A stretch of 64,000 bases of DNA from NCBI RefSeq assembly GCF_001742285.1, contig NZ_MIEK01000001.1, forward strand, positions 1-64,000, written 5' to 3'. Numbering within the stretch: the first letter of the stretch is position 1; the number at the start of each line of letters is the position of its first letter. The notes below the pieces were generated by a model. It did no database searches. It was not told the origin of the DNA and was given only the letters and a program-made list of their open reading frames with translations. Below, one piece after another: positions 10,764 to 19,607 of the stretch. The stretch comes from Enterococcus rivorum. Its GTDB lineage: Bacteria > Bacillota > Bacilli > Lactobacillales > Enterococcaceae. The position numbers were made by a program, and so were the translations under genes.

Positions 10764-11249
10764 TTAGATACTCAAAAAATTAAATTCTTCTTCCCAAGGA
10801 AAGTCACCAGACGTTTCAACATTTTTAGGCCAATGCTTACACCACTCAGGTACTTCTGGTTTTTCTACTCTTTCCGTACTTGGCGTATAAGGCTTGATAT
10901 CAAGAAGCGGACTGTCATTTTCGGCATCCAAGTAGCTTACTTGAATCCTACCTTTTGCTTGATCGATAGTCACAATTTCCACGACTGAGTACGCAATCAA
11001 ATTAGGGCGCGCTGGGCTTCTAGTAGCAAAAACACCTAATATGTCTGGCGACTTTTTATAAGGCTTTTCTACTTCTAAAATAGTCCTCATCTCTGGAACA
11101 TCAAATTGATCAAACCAGTAAAGAACATCCACATGACTAAAACCTTCCAAGCCTTGAATTCCCGCAATATATTCTGGTAGCAACTGAATAAAAAATCCTT
11201 CCTCGTTAACTTCTGTGTAACCAATGGCATTTACCGTAAATTTTTTCAT
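10764..11249 (-). CDS. trmO: tRNA (N6-threonylcarbamoyladenosine37-N6)-methyltransferase, TrmO/TsaA family
   Basis: The 161-residue protein belongs to the UPF0066/TsaA family, whose E. coli member TrmO methylates t6A37 of tRNA-Thr using S-adenosylmethionine. The family signature GVFATRSPARPNLIAYSVVE is intact, with an N-terminal IGYTEVNEEG strand and a DIKPYTPSTE segment near the C-terminus. The ATG at 11249 is preceded by CAGGAGGG. It follows a MerR regulator by 33 bp on the same strand, so it may be co-transcribed with it, although no functional link is obvious. Confidence 0.85.
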   Translation of the reverse strand: MKKFTVNAIGYTEVNEEGFFIQLLPEYIAGIQGLEGFSHVDVLYWFDQFDVPEMRTILEVEKPYKKSPDILGVFATRSPARPNLIAYSVVEIVTIDQAKGRIQVSYLDAENDSPLLDIKPYTPSTERVEKPEVPEWCKHWPKNVETSGDFPWEEEFNFLSI

Positions 11250-11282
11250 TTACTATCCCTCCTGTACAAAAAGCATACAGTC

Positions 11283-12122
11283 TCACATCATGTTAGAGTC
11301 AAGAGATTTTTTTAATGGAATTTGTAACTCGGTTAAATAATTTTCAGAATCCATTTCTTCACAGGGTCCTCGATGCGCTATCTGTCTAGTAGGTACTGAC
11401 ATTTCAAATTCCTTATTTGTATCTAACCACTTAGCCAAGGAACCGTAGGCACTTGCAATTTTTTCATAAGGGCCCTTAACAAAAATAGAAGCTACTAAGG
11501 GAAGTTCTTCTATTTGATAACATTGAAGTGGCTCTTCTACTTCAACGATTTCCTTAACTTTTAAACAAATTTCGATATCTATAGATTCCTCGTGGTAACA
11601 TTCGTCATGAAAAATAGTAATATTATCTGGCGTTCCAGGTAGAAAGTCAACCTTTTGCTTTTCAAGCTGTTTGCCAAACTCTACCCATAATTTCCCTTCA
11701 TGAAAATAAGTAGGGATTTTCTTCCTTAACGAGACAATGGATTCTTTAGGTACTGTTTTAAAACTAACATGATAAAATTCTTCATCCTCATTCTTGATTC
11801 GCTGAATCGTCTCTTCAATTTGCAAAAGACGTTTCTTTTCAAGCTCTATTTCTTTTTCAATCTGCTGATATTTTTCATTTAAACGTTTTTCCAAATGACT
11901 CTCATCTACTGATTGAATCACTTCAGCTATTTCTGCAACAGAAAATTTCAAATTTCTTAATAAAACAATCTTTTCTAAAACAGGCAATTGCTGTACTTGA
12001 TAAAAACGGTAGCCTGACTCTTCATCTATTTTAGCTGGTGTTAATAACCCTTGTTCGTCGTAATATCGTAACATCCGAATAGATACTTGCGACAGTCTTG
12101 AAAATTCTCCAATCTTAAACAT
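11283..12122 (-). CDS. MerR-family regulator with GyrI-like effector domain
   Basis: The 279-residue protein has an N-terminal MerR winged helix (FKIGEFSRLSQVSIRMLRYY, then GYRFYQVQQLPVLEKI). A coiled-coil linker rich in Glu and Lys spans residues 80-125, and a C-terminal GyrI/BmrR-like ligand-binding domain completes it. This layout is shared with BmrR and BltR, which respond to lipophilic cations. The ATG at 12122 follows GAGGAGG. The upstream region carries a dyad centred in a 19-bp promoter spacer, so autoregulation is likely. No efflux pump adjoins; the regulated target is unknown. Confidence 0.88.
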   Translation of the reverse strand: MFKIGEFSRLSQVSIRMLRYYDEQGLLTPAKIDEESGYRFYQVQQLPVLEKIVLLRNLKFSVAEIAEVIQSVDESHLEKRLNEKYQQIEKEIELEKKRLLQIEETIQRIKNEDEEFYHVSFKTVPKESIVSLRKKIPTYFHEGKLWVEFGKQLEKQKVDFLPGTPDNITIFHDECYHEESIDIEICLKVKEIVEVEEPLQCYQIEELPLVASIFVKGPYEKIASAYGSLAKWLDTNKEFEMSVPTRQIAHRGPCEEMDSENYLTELQIPLKKSLDSNMM

Positions 12123-12169
12123 AATTCCTCCTCGATGTGACTAATCAATAATATCCATAACAAAAAAGC

Positions 12170-12200
12170 TATCTGAGGTCCAATTGGGACCCCAAGACAA
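12170..12200 (-). promoter_or_regulatory. MerR-type promoter with 19-bp spacer and dyad operator
   Basis: On the minus strand TTGTCT (12195-12200) and CAGATA (12170-12175) are 19 bp apart, the over-long spacing used by MerR regulators. The inverted repeat GGTCC-AATTG-GGACC (12177-12191) is centred in the spacer. It lies 48 bp before the MerR-family gene. Confidence 0.55.
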
Positions 12201-12203
12201 CTT

Positions 12204-12410
12204 CTATTCAAATACAATCACAGAACTACTTGAAACCATCTTCCCAACAAATAAAAATATACCATCCAATAATAAAATTGTCATATTTACTCCAAAAAGG
12301 ATAGATAGCTTCTCAAGTCCATGCATTTTCTTCTTTTCTTTTAATATTAAATACAAAATAAAATTACTGCCGTAAGTAAAGACTGTTAAAACAATCACCA
12401 AATCCAACAA
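12204..12410 (-). CDS. Possible small membrane protein
   Basis: This 68-codon frame encodes two hydrophobic segments (LDLVIVLTVFTYGSNFILYL and LFGVNMTILLLDGIFLFVG) joined by a lysine-rich loop. The start would be TTG at 12410, with an AAGGGA sequence nine bases upstream, and a TATAAA box sits just before it. No family is recognised. The membrane-like pattern and separation from other genes make it plausible, but the unusual start and weak signals leave doubt. Confidence 0.4.
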   Translation of the reverse strand: MLDLVIVLTVFTYGSNFILYLILKEKKKMHGLEKLSILFGVNMTILLLDGIFLFVGKMVSSSSVIVFE

Positions 12411-12531
12411 ACCAACACTTCCCTTTTTATACTAGCTAACTCCCAAACAAATCTAATTGTACGCTATGTTTTAAGCATTGGGAAGGTCGATTTTTATTTT
12501 TCTTGGCTTGTCTGAATAGATTTCTTCAGCT

Positions 12532-13032
12532 TCAAAATACTTTAGCCATATAATATTCATCTATATAAGTGCCATTTTGATAAATTGATTTTTTTCTGAT
12601 GCCTTCCTTTTGAAAACCTTGTTTTTCATAAAGTTTTATTGCCCGCAAGTTTGTTGACATAACCGTTAACTCCAAGCGAGTCACTTTTTCTTTTTCAGTC
12701 CAAGCATTGAGTTGTGAAAAAAACTGTTTTCCTATTCCTTTTCCTTGATACTTTTGTAAAATTCCTACAACTATATAGACAGTATGATTCATCTTCTTAT
12801 ATATTCCTCTTTGGGCTGAAAGATAGCCCACCAATTCTTGATTTTCATTTACTGCAACTATAAAAAAGCTATTTGAATGAATAGTTTCAATAATAGACTG
12901 GTGAACCTCAGAAACTTCACTCCTTCGTTCCTCTGGTTTTAATAACATATAGCTAGTTTCTAAGTCTAGTTTTCTCTGTAGCTTCAAAAAATGCTCTGCA
13001 TCCTCTATCGAAATTTGTCTAAAAGAAATCAT
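12532..13032 (-). CDS. GNAT-family N-acetyltransferase
   Basis: The 166-residue protein is a typical GNAT enzyme with the acetyl-CoA motif VGILQKYQGKGIGKQFFSQL and the following LELTVMSTNLRAIKLYEKQG block seen in RimI/YhhY-type proteins. The ATG at 13032 follows AAGGAG. It is transcribed after the MutS-like gene, but a hairpin with a U-tract sits between them. The substrate may be a protein N-terminus, an amine or an antibiotic; the sequence does not tell. Confidence 0.85.
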   Translation of the reverse strand: MISFRQISIEDAEHFLKLQRKLDLETSYMLLKPEERRSEVSEVHQSIIETIHSNSFFIVAVNENQELVGYLSAQRGIYKKMNHTVYIVVGILQKYQGKGIGKQFFSQLNAWTEKEKVTRLELTVMSTNLRAIKLYEKQGFQKEGIRKKSIYQNGTYIDEYYMAKVF

Positions 13033-13066
13033 TTTTTCTCCTTAACTGATTCTAGGTTCTCTTCTT

Positions 13067-13090
13067 AAAAAAAATGAATCCATTTTTTTA
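13067..13090 (-). terminator. Hairpin terminator after the MutS-like gene
   Basis: AAAAAATG (13069-13076) pairs with CATTTTTT (13081-13088) around a 4-base loop. On the minus strand this gives an A/U-rich stem ending in U residues. It is moderate as a terminator because the stem has little GC. Confidence 0.5.
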
Positions 13091-13095
13091 AAAGA

Positions 13096-14760
13096 CTAAC
13101 CAATTAGTTGCCATTGACGATTACGATCAAAATACTCCGCCTCTGATTTGGCTTGATTTACTACTTCTTTAGGATAATTAAGAACTTGCAATAGTTGAAT
13201 CGCATTTCTTGTTTTTGAAGGACCTTCTCTTAAACAATAATCAAAAGTTACCCCATTTTCTTCGGTTACTTGCTCTTCAAAATGAACGTTGCTACAAGAA
13301 TCTTTTAAAATTTCTGTCAGTTCTATATCATGAGTTGCCACAAAAGCGAGACTTGGAAATTTTCCTAACCAACTTACCATACTAGCAGAAGCTGCAATTC
13401 GTTCAATCGTATTAGTTCCTTTCAAAATTTCATCCACAAAGCACAAACACGGAACCTTTGTTTCAGCCAATTGTAAAACTCGTTTTACTGATTTTATTTC
13501 AGCTACAAAATAACTATCTCCTTCAAAAATATCATCTTCTACTGCCATAGAGGTTAGTATATGACCATGAGGTAAGCGAAAGTCTAATGCTAATGCGGTG
13601 TGAATTGTCGCTGCAAGGATACAACTAATTGCTACACTCTTTACATAAGTGGACTTCCCCGAGGCATTTGAGCCTGTTACAAGGGTATTGCGTTCCCACT
13701 GAACATCATTCGGTACTGGTGTGGTCAATAACGGATGGTAAACTTCGCTACCTTTAACAACAACCTCATCAGTAAATACAGGTTGACATGTATCTGGCAT
13801 AATTGTCCTAAAATTTAAAACAGCTGCTGCAACTTCTAATTCTCCCGACAGACGCCAAATTTCTTTTGCTTCATTCTCATAATTGATTAATTTTGCAATG
13901 ACAAAATTATAAGAAATAAACGGTAGCATAAACATCATTGATAAGTAATCAAAAAATAACTCCGCTTCACTATTTGATTTTACTCTAAAGGCAATACCAA
14001 ATTTCGTGATTGCTTCAATAGATTTCAGATTCCCTTTCAATTCATCTTGAAAAGGAGTCGGTATTTTTGAAAGCTTTTTGGCTGTGGAAATAGTCTGAAC
14101 TAAATACCCCATGCAAGCAAGTTCTCGGTCTAACAATTGTTTTTTCAGCTGATAATAGACTACATTAAATAAAATTGAACCTAATAACAAAATAATTGAA
14201 AAAGTTGAAGGGATGACTACTATCGTAAATAACGCAAAAATAGGTAATAAGCCCAAAAAAATATACAGTCCGACATTGGGAAGTTTTTGATTCTTTGTTT
14301 CGTTTAAGTAGCTCTCCACCAGATTGTTATCCTTTTTTCCTAGACAAGCAAATAAATATTGTATTTGCTCTCTTTGCTCCGGATTATTTTGGTAGTAGCT
14401 GATTAAAGTTTCTAGGCGTTCATGATGGGTTTTAGAGAAATTAAAATTTCTTAAGCGCTGATACAGAGCTTCTGAACCAGCACTAGAATAAGTCGCGTTT
14501 ATTTGCTCAAAGAGCGTAAATCCATCAAGATCATACCATGTGATATCATCCACTTCGCTATCATACTGCCTATATTTTTTTGCTTTAACCCAAGCAGATT
14601 TTAAACTTTCTTCTTTATCAAATACGCGCGAATACGGTAGCTTTCCCCATCTTTCTTTGACCCTTCTTCTTAAGCCTAGACGGTTCTTTATTTCTATAAG
14701 TATGATTGCAAAAATTATCAATGCAATAAAAATTAAAACGACTGCAACCTGTGTCGGCAT
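13096..14760 (-). CDS. Membrane-anchored MutS-family ATPase
   Basis: The 554-residue protein begins with a membrane helix (residues 4-22). Around residues 168-205 it has a second hydrophobic hairpin, and in its last third a MutS-type ATPase: Walker A TGSNASGKSTYVKS near residue 364 and Walker B CLCFVDEILKGTNTIERIA. The mismatch-recognition and connector domains of MutS are missing, as are the Smr and KOW parts of MutS2. It fits the small-membrane MutS subfamily found in Firmicutes and Bacteroidetes, whose function is not established. The ATG at 14760 follows TGAGGG. It stands alone between terminators. Confidence 0.85.
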   Translation of the reverse strand: MPTQVAVVLIFIALIIFAIILIEIKNRLGLRRRVKERWGKLPYSRVFDKEESLKSAWVKAKKYRQYDSEVDDITWYDLDGFTLFEQINATYSSAGSEALYQRLRNFNFSKTHHERLETLISYYQNNPEQREQIQYLFACLGKKDNNLVESYLNETKNQKLPNVGLYIFLGLLPIFALFTIVVIPSTFSIILLLGSILFNVVYYQLKKQLLDRELACMGYLVQTISTAKKLSKIPTPFQDELKGNLKSIEAITKFGIAFRVKSNSEAELFFDYLSMMFMLPFISYNFVIAKLINYENEAKEIWRLSGELEVAAAVLNFRTIMPDTCQPVFTDEVVVKGSEVYHPLLTTPVPNDVQWERNTLVTGSNASGKSTYVKSVAISCILAATIHTALALDFRLPHGHILTSMAVEDDIFEGDSYFVAEIKSVKRVLQLAETKVPCLCFVDEILKGTNTIERIAASASMVSWLGKFPSLAFVATHDIELTEILKDSCSNVHFEEQVTEENGVTFDYCLREGPSKTRNAIQLLQVLNYPKEVVNQAKSEAEYFDRNRQWQLIG

Positions 14761-14873
14761 AGAAATCCCTCACATTCTCTTTTTCTATTTAGTATATGTT
14801 TTTTATTACTCAAGCACAAGAAGAACTCTTTTTGAAAATGAATTCCTCTAGAATATACGAGAAAGTAATTCAC

Positions 14874-14920
14874 AAAAAAATAACTAAACGGAAGTAGATA
14901 TACTTTCCATTTAGTTATTT
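14874..14920 (-). terminator. Strong terminator after the CDF transporter
   Basis: AAATAACTAAA on the minus strand pairs with TTTAGTTATTT, extended by GGAA/TTCC, and ends in seven U residues (14874-14880). It closes the gene ending at 14928. Confidence 0.85.
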
Positions 14921-14927
14921 CTATTAT

Positions 14928-16094
14928 TTATAACAAATAGTTATGATCGAATATTACATCGATTTTGTAATTACCAATTTTTTCGTATACTTGCCGTTGA
15001 ATTTCAACTCTCAATTCATAATCCGATAATTGAAATTTTACAGGGATCACCAAATCAAATAGAAGCTGGTTCTCCTCTTCATAATTAACAGTTCGAATAT
15101 CATGGGCTCGTAAATCACTATGAATTCCTTTAATGATTTTTTTTAGTTCTTGGTGAATAAATTGTTGTTTTTGGTCATGCAAATTAACAGGATCAATATG
15201 ACAAACCAATTCTACCCCTAATTCTTTTTTGAAATTCATTTCAATGGCATCAATTTTTTCATGCGCTTGGTTTAAATCCCAGCGATCATCAATTTCAATG
15301 TGAACAGAAGCAAATTTTTTATTAGGCCCATACTGATGAATGAGTAAATCATGATAGCCAACAATATTTTCTACAGAAGCCAGATGCTCTTTCATTGAGT
15401 CAATTTCTTCTTGATCTGGTCGCAAACCCATTAATTCATCAATAAATTCACGAATTAACTGCAATCCACTATAGATAATGTAACAAGCAATAAGTAACCC
15501 CACAAAACCGTCAATTTGTAATCCTGTAAATCCTTCGATACCCGCTGAAACTAAAACTGCCAGGGTCGTAAATACATCATTAAAACTATCTTTTGAAGCC
15601 GCAACTAAGGTATTAGAGTTAATTTTTTTAGCAACAGCTTTGTAAAATAGCCCTTGCCATACTTTAATAAGAATCGATAGTACTAAAATGATCAATACTA
15701 TCGGTGTTACGCGTATACTCTGCGGATCTTTAATTCGCTCTATAGATGTTACAAAAAACTGAAAGCCTACAAATGTTATTAACAATGACACCATCATACC
15801 ACTGATGTATTCAAAACGTTCATGACCATAAGGGTGTTCTTTATCTGCTGGTTTTCCAGCAATATGAAATCCTACTAACGTTAAAATTGAAGACAGCATA
15901 TCTGAAAGACTGTTCATTGCATCTGCCATGATTGAAACACTGCCAGAAAACAGCCCTATCAATAGTTTACCTATAAATAAAAGAAAGTTTGACAGAAGTC
16001 CCATCTTTCCTGCAAAAGAACCAAAGGCATTTCTAAGATTTTGTTTCTTTTGTTTTTGACGATTTTCAAATCGCTTAATGAATAAAGTTATCAT
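14928..16094 (-). CDS. Cation diffusion facilitator exporter, probably for Mn2+
   Basis: The 388-residue protein has the CDF layout: six membrane helices followed by a cytoplasmic domain and a second C-terminal ferredoxin-like extension. The metal site reads ADAMNSLSD in helix 2 and KDSFND in helix 5. That is N-x3-D plus D-x3-D, instead of the H-x3-D pairs of zinc exporters, and matches the manganese-type CDFs such as MntE and MneP. The ATG at 16094 follows AGGTAGGG. It has its own terminator. Manganese specificity is inferred from the motif only. Confidence 0.85.
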   Translation of the reverse strand: MITLFIKRFENRQKQKKQNLRNAFGSFAGKMGLLSNFLLFIGKLLIGLFSGSVSIMADAMNSLSDMLSSILTLVGFHIAGKPADKEHPYGHERFEYISGMMVSLLITFVGFQFFVTSIERIKDPQSIRVTPIVLIILVLSILIKVWQGLFYKAVAKKINSNTLVAASKDSFNDVFTTLAVLVSAGIEGFTGLQIDGFVGLLIACYIIYSGLQLIREFIDELMGLRPDQEEIDSMKEHLASVENIVGYHDLLIHQYGPNKKFASVHIEIDDRWDLNQAHEKIDAIEMNFKKELGVELVCHIDPVNLHDQKQQFIHQELKKIIKGIHSDLRAHDIRTVNYEEENQLLFDLVIPVKFQLSDYELRVEIQRQVYEKIGNYKIDVIFDHNYLL

Positions 16095-16272
16095 ACATTT
16101 CCCTACCTACATTTAGAGTATAAAGAACACTATAACCTCTACCACTTCCTTTGTATAGTATAGCATCTATTTTATTAGTGAGTTCTTATTGTTTAGAAAA
16201 CCCCAATTTGAATCCTCAGCACTGCTTGTTTTTTTCTTAGGTATACCTTGATTTTCCTAACTTATATTAGAG

Positions 16273-16303
16273 AAAAAAAGAAGCTACCCCTTAAGGCAAC
16301 TTC
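16273..16303 (-). terminator. Terminator after the YhgE/PIP gene
   Basis: GAAG-TGCC arms (16280-16303) form an imperfect stem around TTAAG, and seven U residues follow on the minus strand. Confidence 0.75.
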
Positions 16304-16310
16304 ATTTTTA

Positions 16311-19010
16311 TTAATGAAACATATGACTTTCATGAGCAATAGCTTCCAATTTTCTTACTTTTTCAACAATATAAGGGTATGCTAATGTTCCAATGATACT
16401 AAATACAATCATGATCCCAAACATAATGAAAATGGCGTGCCATGCGTTTGGCCAATAAATTCCTCCCGCGGACTCTCTTAGTAAATTCACAGCATGAGTA
16501 AACGGCAAGAAGGGATTAATAAATTGGAAAAATTTTCCAGATACTTGGATTGGATAATTTCCACCACCGCCAGAGATAGAAAGTACTAAAATGATAATGG
16601 CAATCCCTTTTCCGACATTTCCAAAGAGAGCAGCCAACACATAAACCATCACCATAAATGTCAATGCAATTAACAGTGCAAAAATCACGCTGAAAAATAC
16701 ATTTTGAACATCAACACCTAGCAAGAAATAATTTCCTAAAGTAACGATTAAAGCTTGCGCTAGTCCTACAGTCATAAAGGTTAGCATTCGAGCTACGAAT
16801 TGTTCCCGTTTTGAAAACTTCTCTTTATCCTTTTCATCTAGATGATAATCAGTTGCTAAAACACTAGAAAGTAAAACTGCTCCAACCCATAAACAAAGCG
16901 CTGTATAAAAAGGAGTACTTGCAGAACCATTATTAGCAATTGGATAAACCCTATTCTCGGCAATCTCTACAGGTTTCGTAAAGAAATCACTTTCCTTAGT
17001 TGCATCTAGCTTCAATAATTTTATTACTTCACCTAAATCAACTTGTTCTTCCCCTTTTCTAATAGCATCTGCTGCTTTATGCAAACCTGTTTTAATGCTT
17101 GGCCAGTCATTTACTATTAAGTCGTTTGCTTTATTTAACGCTGACTCTAGATCAGGCATTTTTTCATTGACGGTTGTTAATGTGCCGGTAATATCTTTTT
17201 TGATTCCTGGATAATCATTTTGAATAAATGACGCAGCTAGGCTTAATTTATTTTCAACTATAGGTAATTCATTATTGTACAGAGCTGCTCCTCTATTAAT
17301 TCCATTAACAATCGTTTCCATGTTGCCATTTAGCATCAGGTTCGCATCATGAACTTCTTGCTTAATGGCAGGTAATTGTCCTTGATATTTTTCTAGAATG
17401 CCAATTGCATTAGAAACTGTTTTTTCAGTGGAGTTTAATAAGGCTTCAATATTTATTTGTTTTGCTTTACCTAGTAAATCCTGCGCTGTGCTGATCGTTG
17501 CAAGCAACTTATTCAATATATCATTAACTGTTGCAGCAATAGCAGCAGGGTCGATTGAACTAGCTACTCCATTGATAGCGTTGGATGTCGTTTGAATATC
17601 GTTTAGGAAAGCCGCAAGTTGGCTAGTATCAATATTATCTACATCGATGTTATCCACTTTAACCTTTAGACTTCCTAATAAAACACTAATCTGATTTAAC
17701 TTATCAATAGTTGGCTGTAATTCCTGATTACCAGCTTCTTGCTGCATTTGAGTTAACATTTCAGCCAATTGTTGGGCAGCAAGCTGTTGCGTTCCTAAAC
17801 TTTCAGAGAACTTTTGTAACACTTCTTTCAATTTTGCTCGTTCTTCTGGTGTTAAGTTACCATCGGCTAACATCTGTTGAATTTCACCAACGATAGAAGA
17901 GACGTTAGCAGTAATAGATTTAATCGCTTCTAAAGTTACCTTCACACTACTAGTAATTCCTGGTAAGGCATTTTGTAATTCTTTCGCACCATTGGCTGTC
18001 GCTGTTGCTAAACTATCTGCTTGATTTCCTAATTTTTGAATATCAGGAAGAGTCTGTTGCACCCCTTGAATGATTTGCAATCCTTGTTTCGCTTCTTCAA
18101 TCCCTTCATTCATGGTTTGTTCCACTGAAGCAAAATCTTCATCAATCATAGCAATTTGTTTTCCAGCATTTTGAATTTCTGGTATTTTTTGTTGTAGTGT
18201 CAAAATAACTTTCGCTTGTTCTTTGATCATTGGCATTTTGCTGTTTAAATCCACAATCTTATTTCCCAAAGCGTCCACTTGAGGTAAATAATCCACAAAC
18301 TCATTTGCTTTAGCAAGTTTCCCTTTTAATTCTGGTAACTTTCCGTGTAAATCAACAACTTGTTTCGTATATCCATCGATGGTTCCAATATTTTCATCCG
18401 TCGAAAGAATCATGTTCTTCACTTTATTAATGCTCAATAAATTAGAGTCTAAATCATAACCAACTTCATTAAAGACGCTAATCAATGTACTGCTCGCAGT
18501 TTTAATAAATTCATCTGTAATTTGTGCTTGTAAGGAAGAAGCTCCTTTTTCAGCAATTTTAGGTGCAATAGCATTAATTTTCTCATTAATTGAGTACTCT
18601 ATCTTAGGTTTGTTAATTTCTCCTGTAGTGAAACTAATTAAATCTTTTGAAAAATCCTTTGGTAAATAAATGCCGGCAAAATATTTTCCTGATTTCACCC
18701 CTTCATCCAACTCTTTTTTTGAATGAACAAATTTCCATCCAAGTTGTTTATTCTCATGAAGATTATTAATTACCTCGTCACCAATATTTATTTTTTCATT
18801 ATTGATTGTTGCTGTCTGATCATCACTATAAACTGCAATTGGTAACTCTCCAGTGTTCGAATACGGATCCCAAAGTGCTTCGATATTAAACCAAGCATAA
18901 AGTGATGGAATAACCATCAGTGCCACAATCAAAAATGCGGCAATGGGGTTTGTAAATAGTCGTTTCCAGTCTAATTTAAATAATTTAAATGTATTCTTTA
19001 TATGATTCAT
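16311..19010 (-). CDS. YhgE/Pip family membrane protein (phage infection protein type)
   Basis: This 899-residue protein has one N-terminal membrane helix ([20 protein letters not shown]), a large extracellular region of about 650 residues and a C-terminal ABC-2-like block of five helices. The outside part is dominated by coiled-coil segments rich in Gln, Asn, Leu and Ile. Lactococcal Pip and enterococcal PIP-EF are required for irreversible phage adsorption or DNA entry. B. subtilis YueB is a related phage receptor. The normal cellular role is unclear. I prefer the ATG at 19010 behind GGGTGA to the GTG three codons upstream. Operator-like dyads precede the promoter. Confidence 0.9.
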   Translation of the reverse strand: MNHIKNTFKLFKLDWKRLFTNPIAAFLIVALMVIPSLYAWFNIEALWDPYSNTGELPIAVYSDDQTATINNEKINIGDEVINNLHENKQLGWKFVHSKKELDEGVKSGKYFAGIYLPKDFSKDLISFTTGEINKPKIEYSINEKINAIAPKIAEKGASSLQAQITDEFIKTASSTLISVFNEVGYDLDSNLLSINKVKNMILSTDENIGTIDGYTKQVVDLHGKLPELKGKLAKANEFVDYLPQVDALGNKIVDLNSKMPMIKEQAKVILTLQQKIPEIQNAGKQIAMIDEDFASVEQTMNEGIEEAKQGLQIIQGVQQTLPDIQKLGNQADSLATATANGAKELQNALPGITSSVKVTLEAIKSITANVSSIVGEIQQMLADGNLTPEERAKLKEVLQKFSESLGTQQLAAQQLAEMLTQMQQEAGNQELQPTIDKLNQISVLLGSLKVKVDNIDVDNIDTSQLAAFLNDIQTTSNAINGVASSIDPAAIAATVNDILNKLLATISTAQDLLGKAKQINIEALLNSTEKTVSNAIGILEKYQGQLPAIKQEVHDANLMLNGNMETIVNGINRGAALYNNELPIVENKLSLAASFIQNDYPGIKKDITGTLTTVNEKMPDLESALNKANDLIVNDWPSIKTGLHKAADAIRKGEEQVDLGEVIKLLKLDATKESDFFTKPVEIAENRVYPIANNGSASTPFYTALCLWVGAVLLSSVLATDYHLDEKDKEKFSKREQFVARMLTFMTVGLAQALIVTLGNYFLLGVDVQNVFFSVIFALLIALTFMVMVYVLAALFGNVGKGIAIIILVLSISGGGGNYPIQVSGKFFQFINPFLPFTHAVNLLRESAGGIYWPNAWHAIFIMFGIMIVFSIIGTLAYPYIVEKVRKLEAIAHESHMFH

Positions 19011-19041
19011 TTTGCTCACCCGTTCTTATTAATTCCTGATT

Positions 19042-19079
19042 ACTTTAGCACTTTAGCACAATTCTTTATTTAATAACAA
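19042..19079 (-). promoter_or_regulatory. Promoter of the YhgE/PIP gene, with doubled -10 motif
   Basis: TTGTTA (19074-19079) is 18 bp from TAAAGT (19050-19055) within an extended TGCTAAAGT. The octamer TGCTAAAG is repeated immediately downstream (TAAAGT at 19042-19047), so the polymerase may have two overlapping choices. Confidence 0.5.
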
Positions 19080-19106
19080 ATGAAAAAAATAAAATTTGTC
19101 TATTTC

Positions 19107-19132
19107 TACGACAGTTCCACTCAGTTGTCGTA
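19107..19132. promoter_or_regulatory. Inverted repeat upstream of the YhgE/PIP promoter
   Basis: TACGACA (19107-19113) and TGTCGTA (19126-19132) form a perfect 7-bp inverted repeat with a 12-bp spacer, about 28 bp before the -35 box. A second short palindrome AATGATCATT lies at 19143-19152. Either could be the site of a regulator; YhgE homologues are often neighbours of TetR-type repressors, but none is encoded here. Confidence 0.4.
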
Positions 19133-19171
19133 ATTTATAATGAATGATCATTAAAAAAGACTCACATTCCT

Positions 19172-19204
19172 AAAAAAAGACAAACCTTTTATACACGGCT
19201 TGCC
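19172..19204 (-). terminator. Terminator after the small conserved gene
   Basis: On the minus strand GGCAAGCC pairs with GGTTTGTC (including two G-U pairs), followed by seven U residues. It closes the gene ending at 19219. Confidence 0.75.
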
Positions 19205-19218
19205 TTCAAAACTTATTT

Positions 19219-19446
19219 CTATAACTTAGAAGAAAAATCAGATACTACTTTTTTTACTTCATCCACTGCCTCTGGTTTTAAATAAGACAAGGCTCTTGGT
19301 GTGACACCTATCAAATACATCTTATTCAATTCACCTGTCGATTTTCTATCCATTAGTTCCACTAACAAATGCTTCATATCTTCTTGATGTTCTGGTTTAG
19401 TCCGATCTAAAATAAAGGTATAAAACTTTTTTTCTGATGGCTTCAT
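19219..19446 (-). CDS. Small conserved protein of unknown function
   Basis: This 75-residue frame starts at ATG 19446, eight bases after GGAGG, and is followed by its own terminator, so it is a convincing single-gene unit. The product is mostly helical and charged (KKFYTFILDRTKPEHQEDMK, LMDRKSTGELNKMYLIGVTP) with no signal peptide or membrane helix. I do not recognise the family. An upstream in-frame TTG overlaps the Shine-Dalgarno region and is unlikely to be used. Nothing in the neighbourhood indicates a function. Confidence 0.75.
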   Translation of the reverse strand: MKPSEKKFYTFILDRTKPEHQEDMKHLLVELMDRKSTGELNKMYLIGVTPRALSYLKPEAVDEVKKVVSDFSSKL

Positions 19447-19520
19447 GGTTATCGCCTCCAATACTTTTCTCTATTATAGAACCTTTTCAAAAAAAAATGT
19501 AGCAATTCATCTTTTAACAC

Positions 19521-19567
19521 AAAAAAAACAATAAAATAAAGCCTTCAATCCCTTGCTTCACCTTATT
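19521..19567 (-). terminator. Terminator after the flavoprotein gene
   Basis: On the minus strand CAATAA and AAGC pair with TTATTG and GCTT in an imperfect stem, followed by eight U residues (19521-19528). Confidence 0.6.
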
Positions 19568-19607
19568 GCCTTTTCAATTATTGTTTGAATTTAGATCTTT
19601 TAACTAC

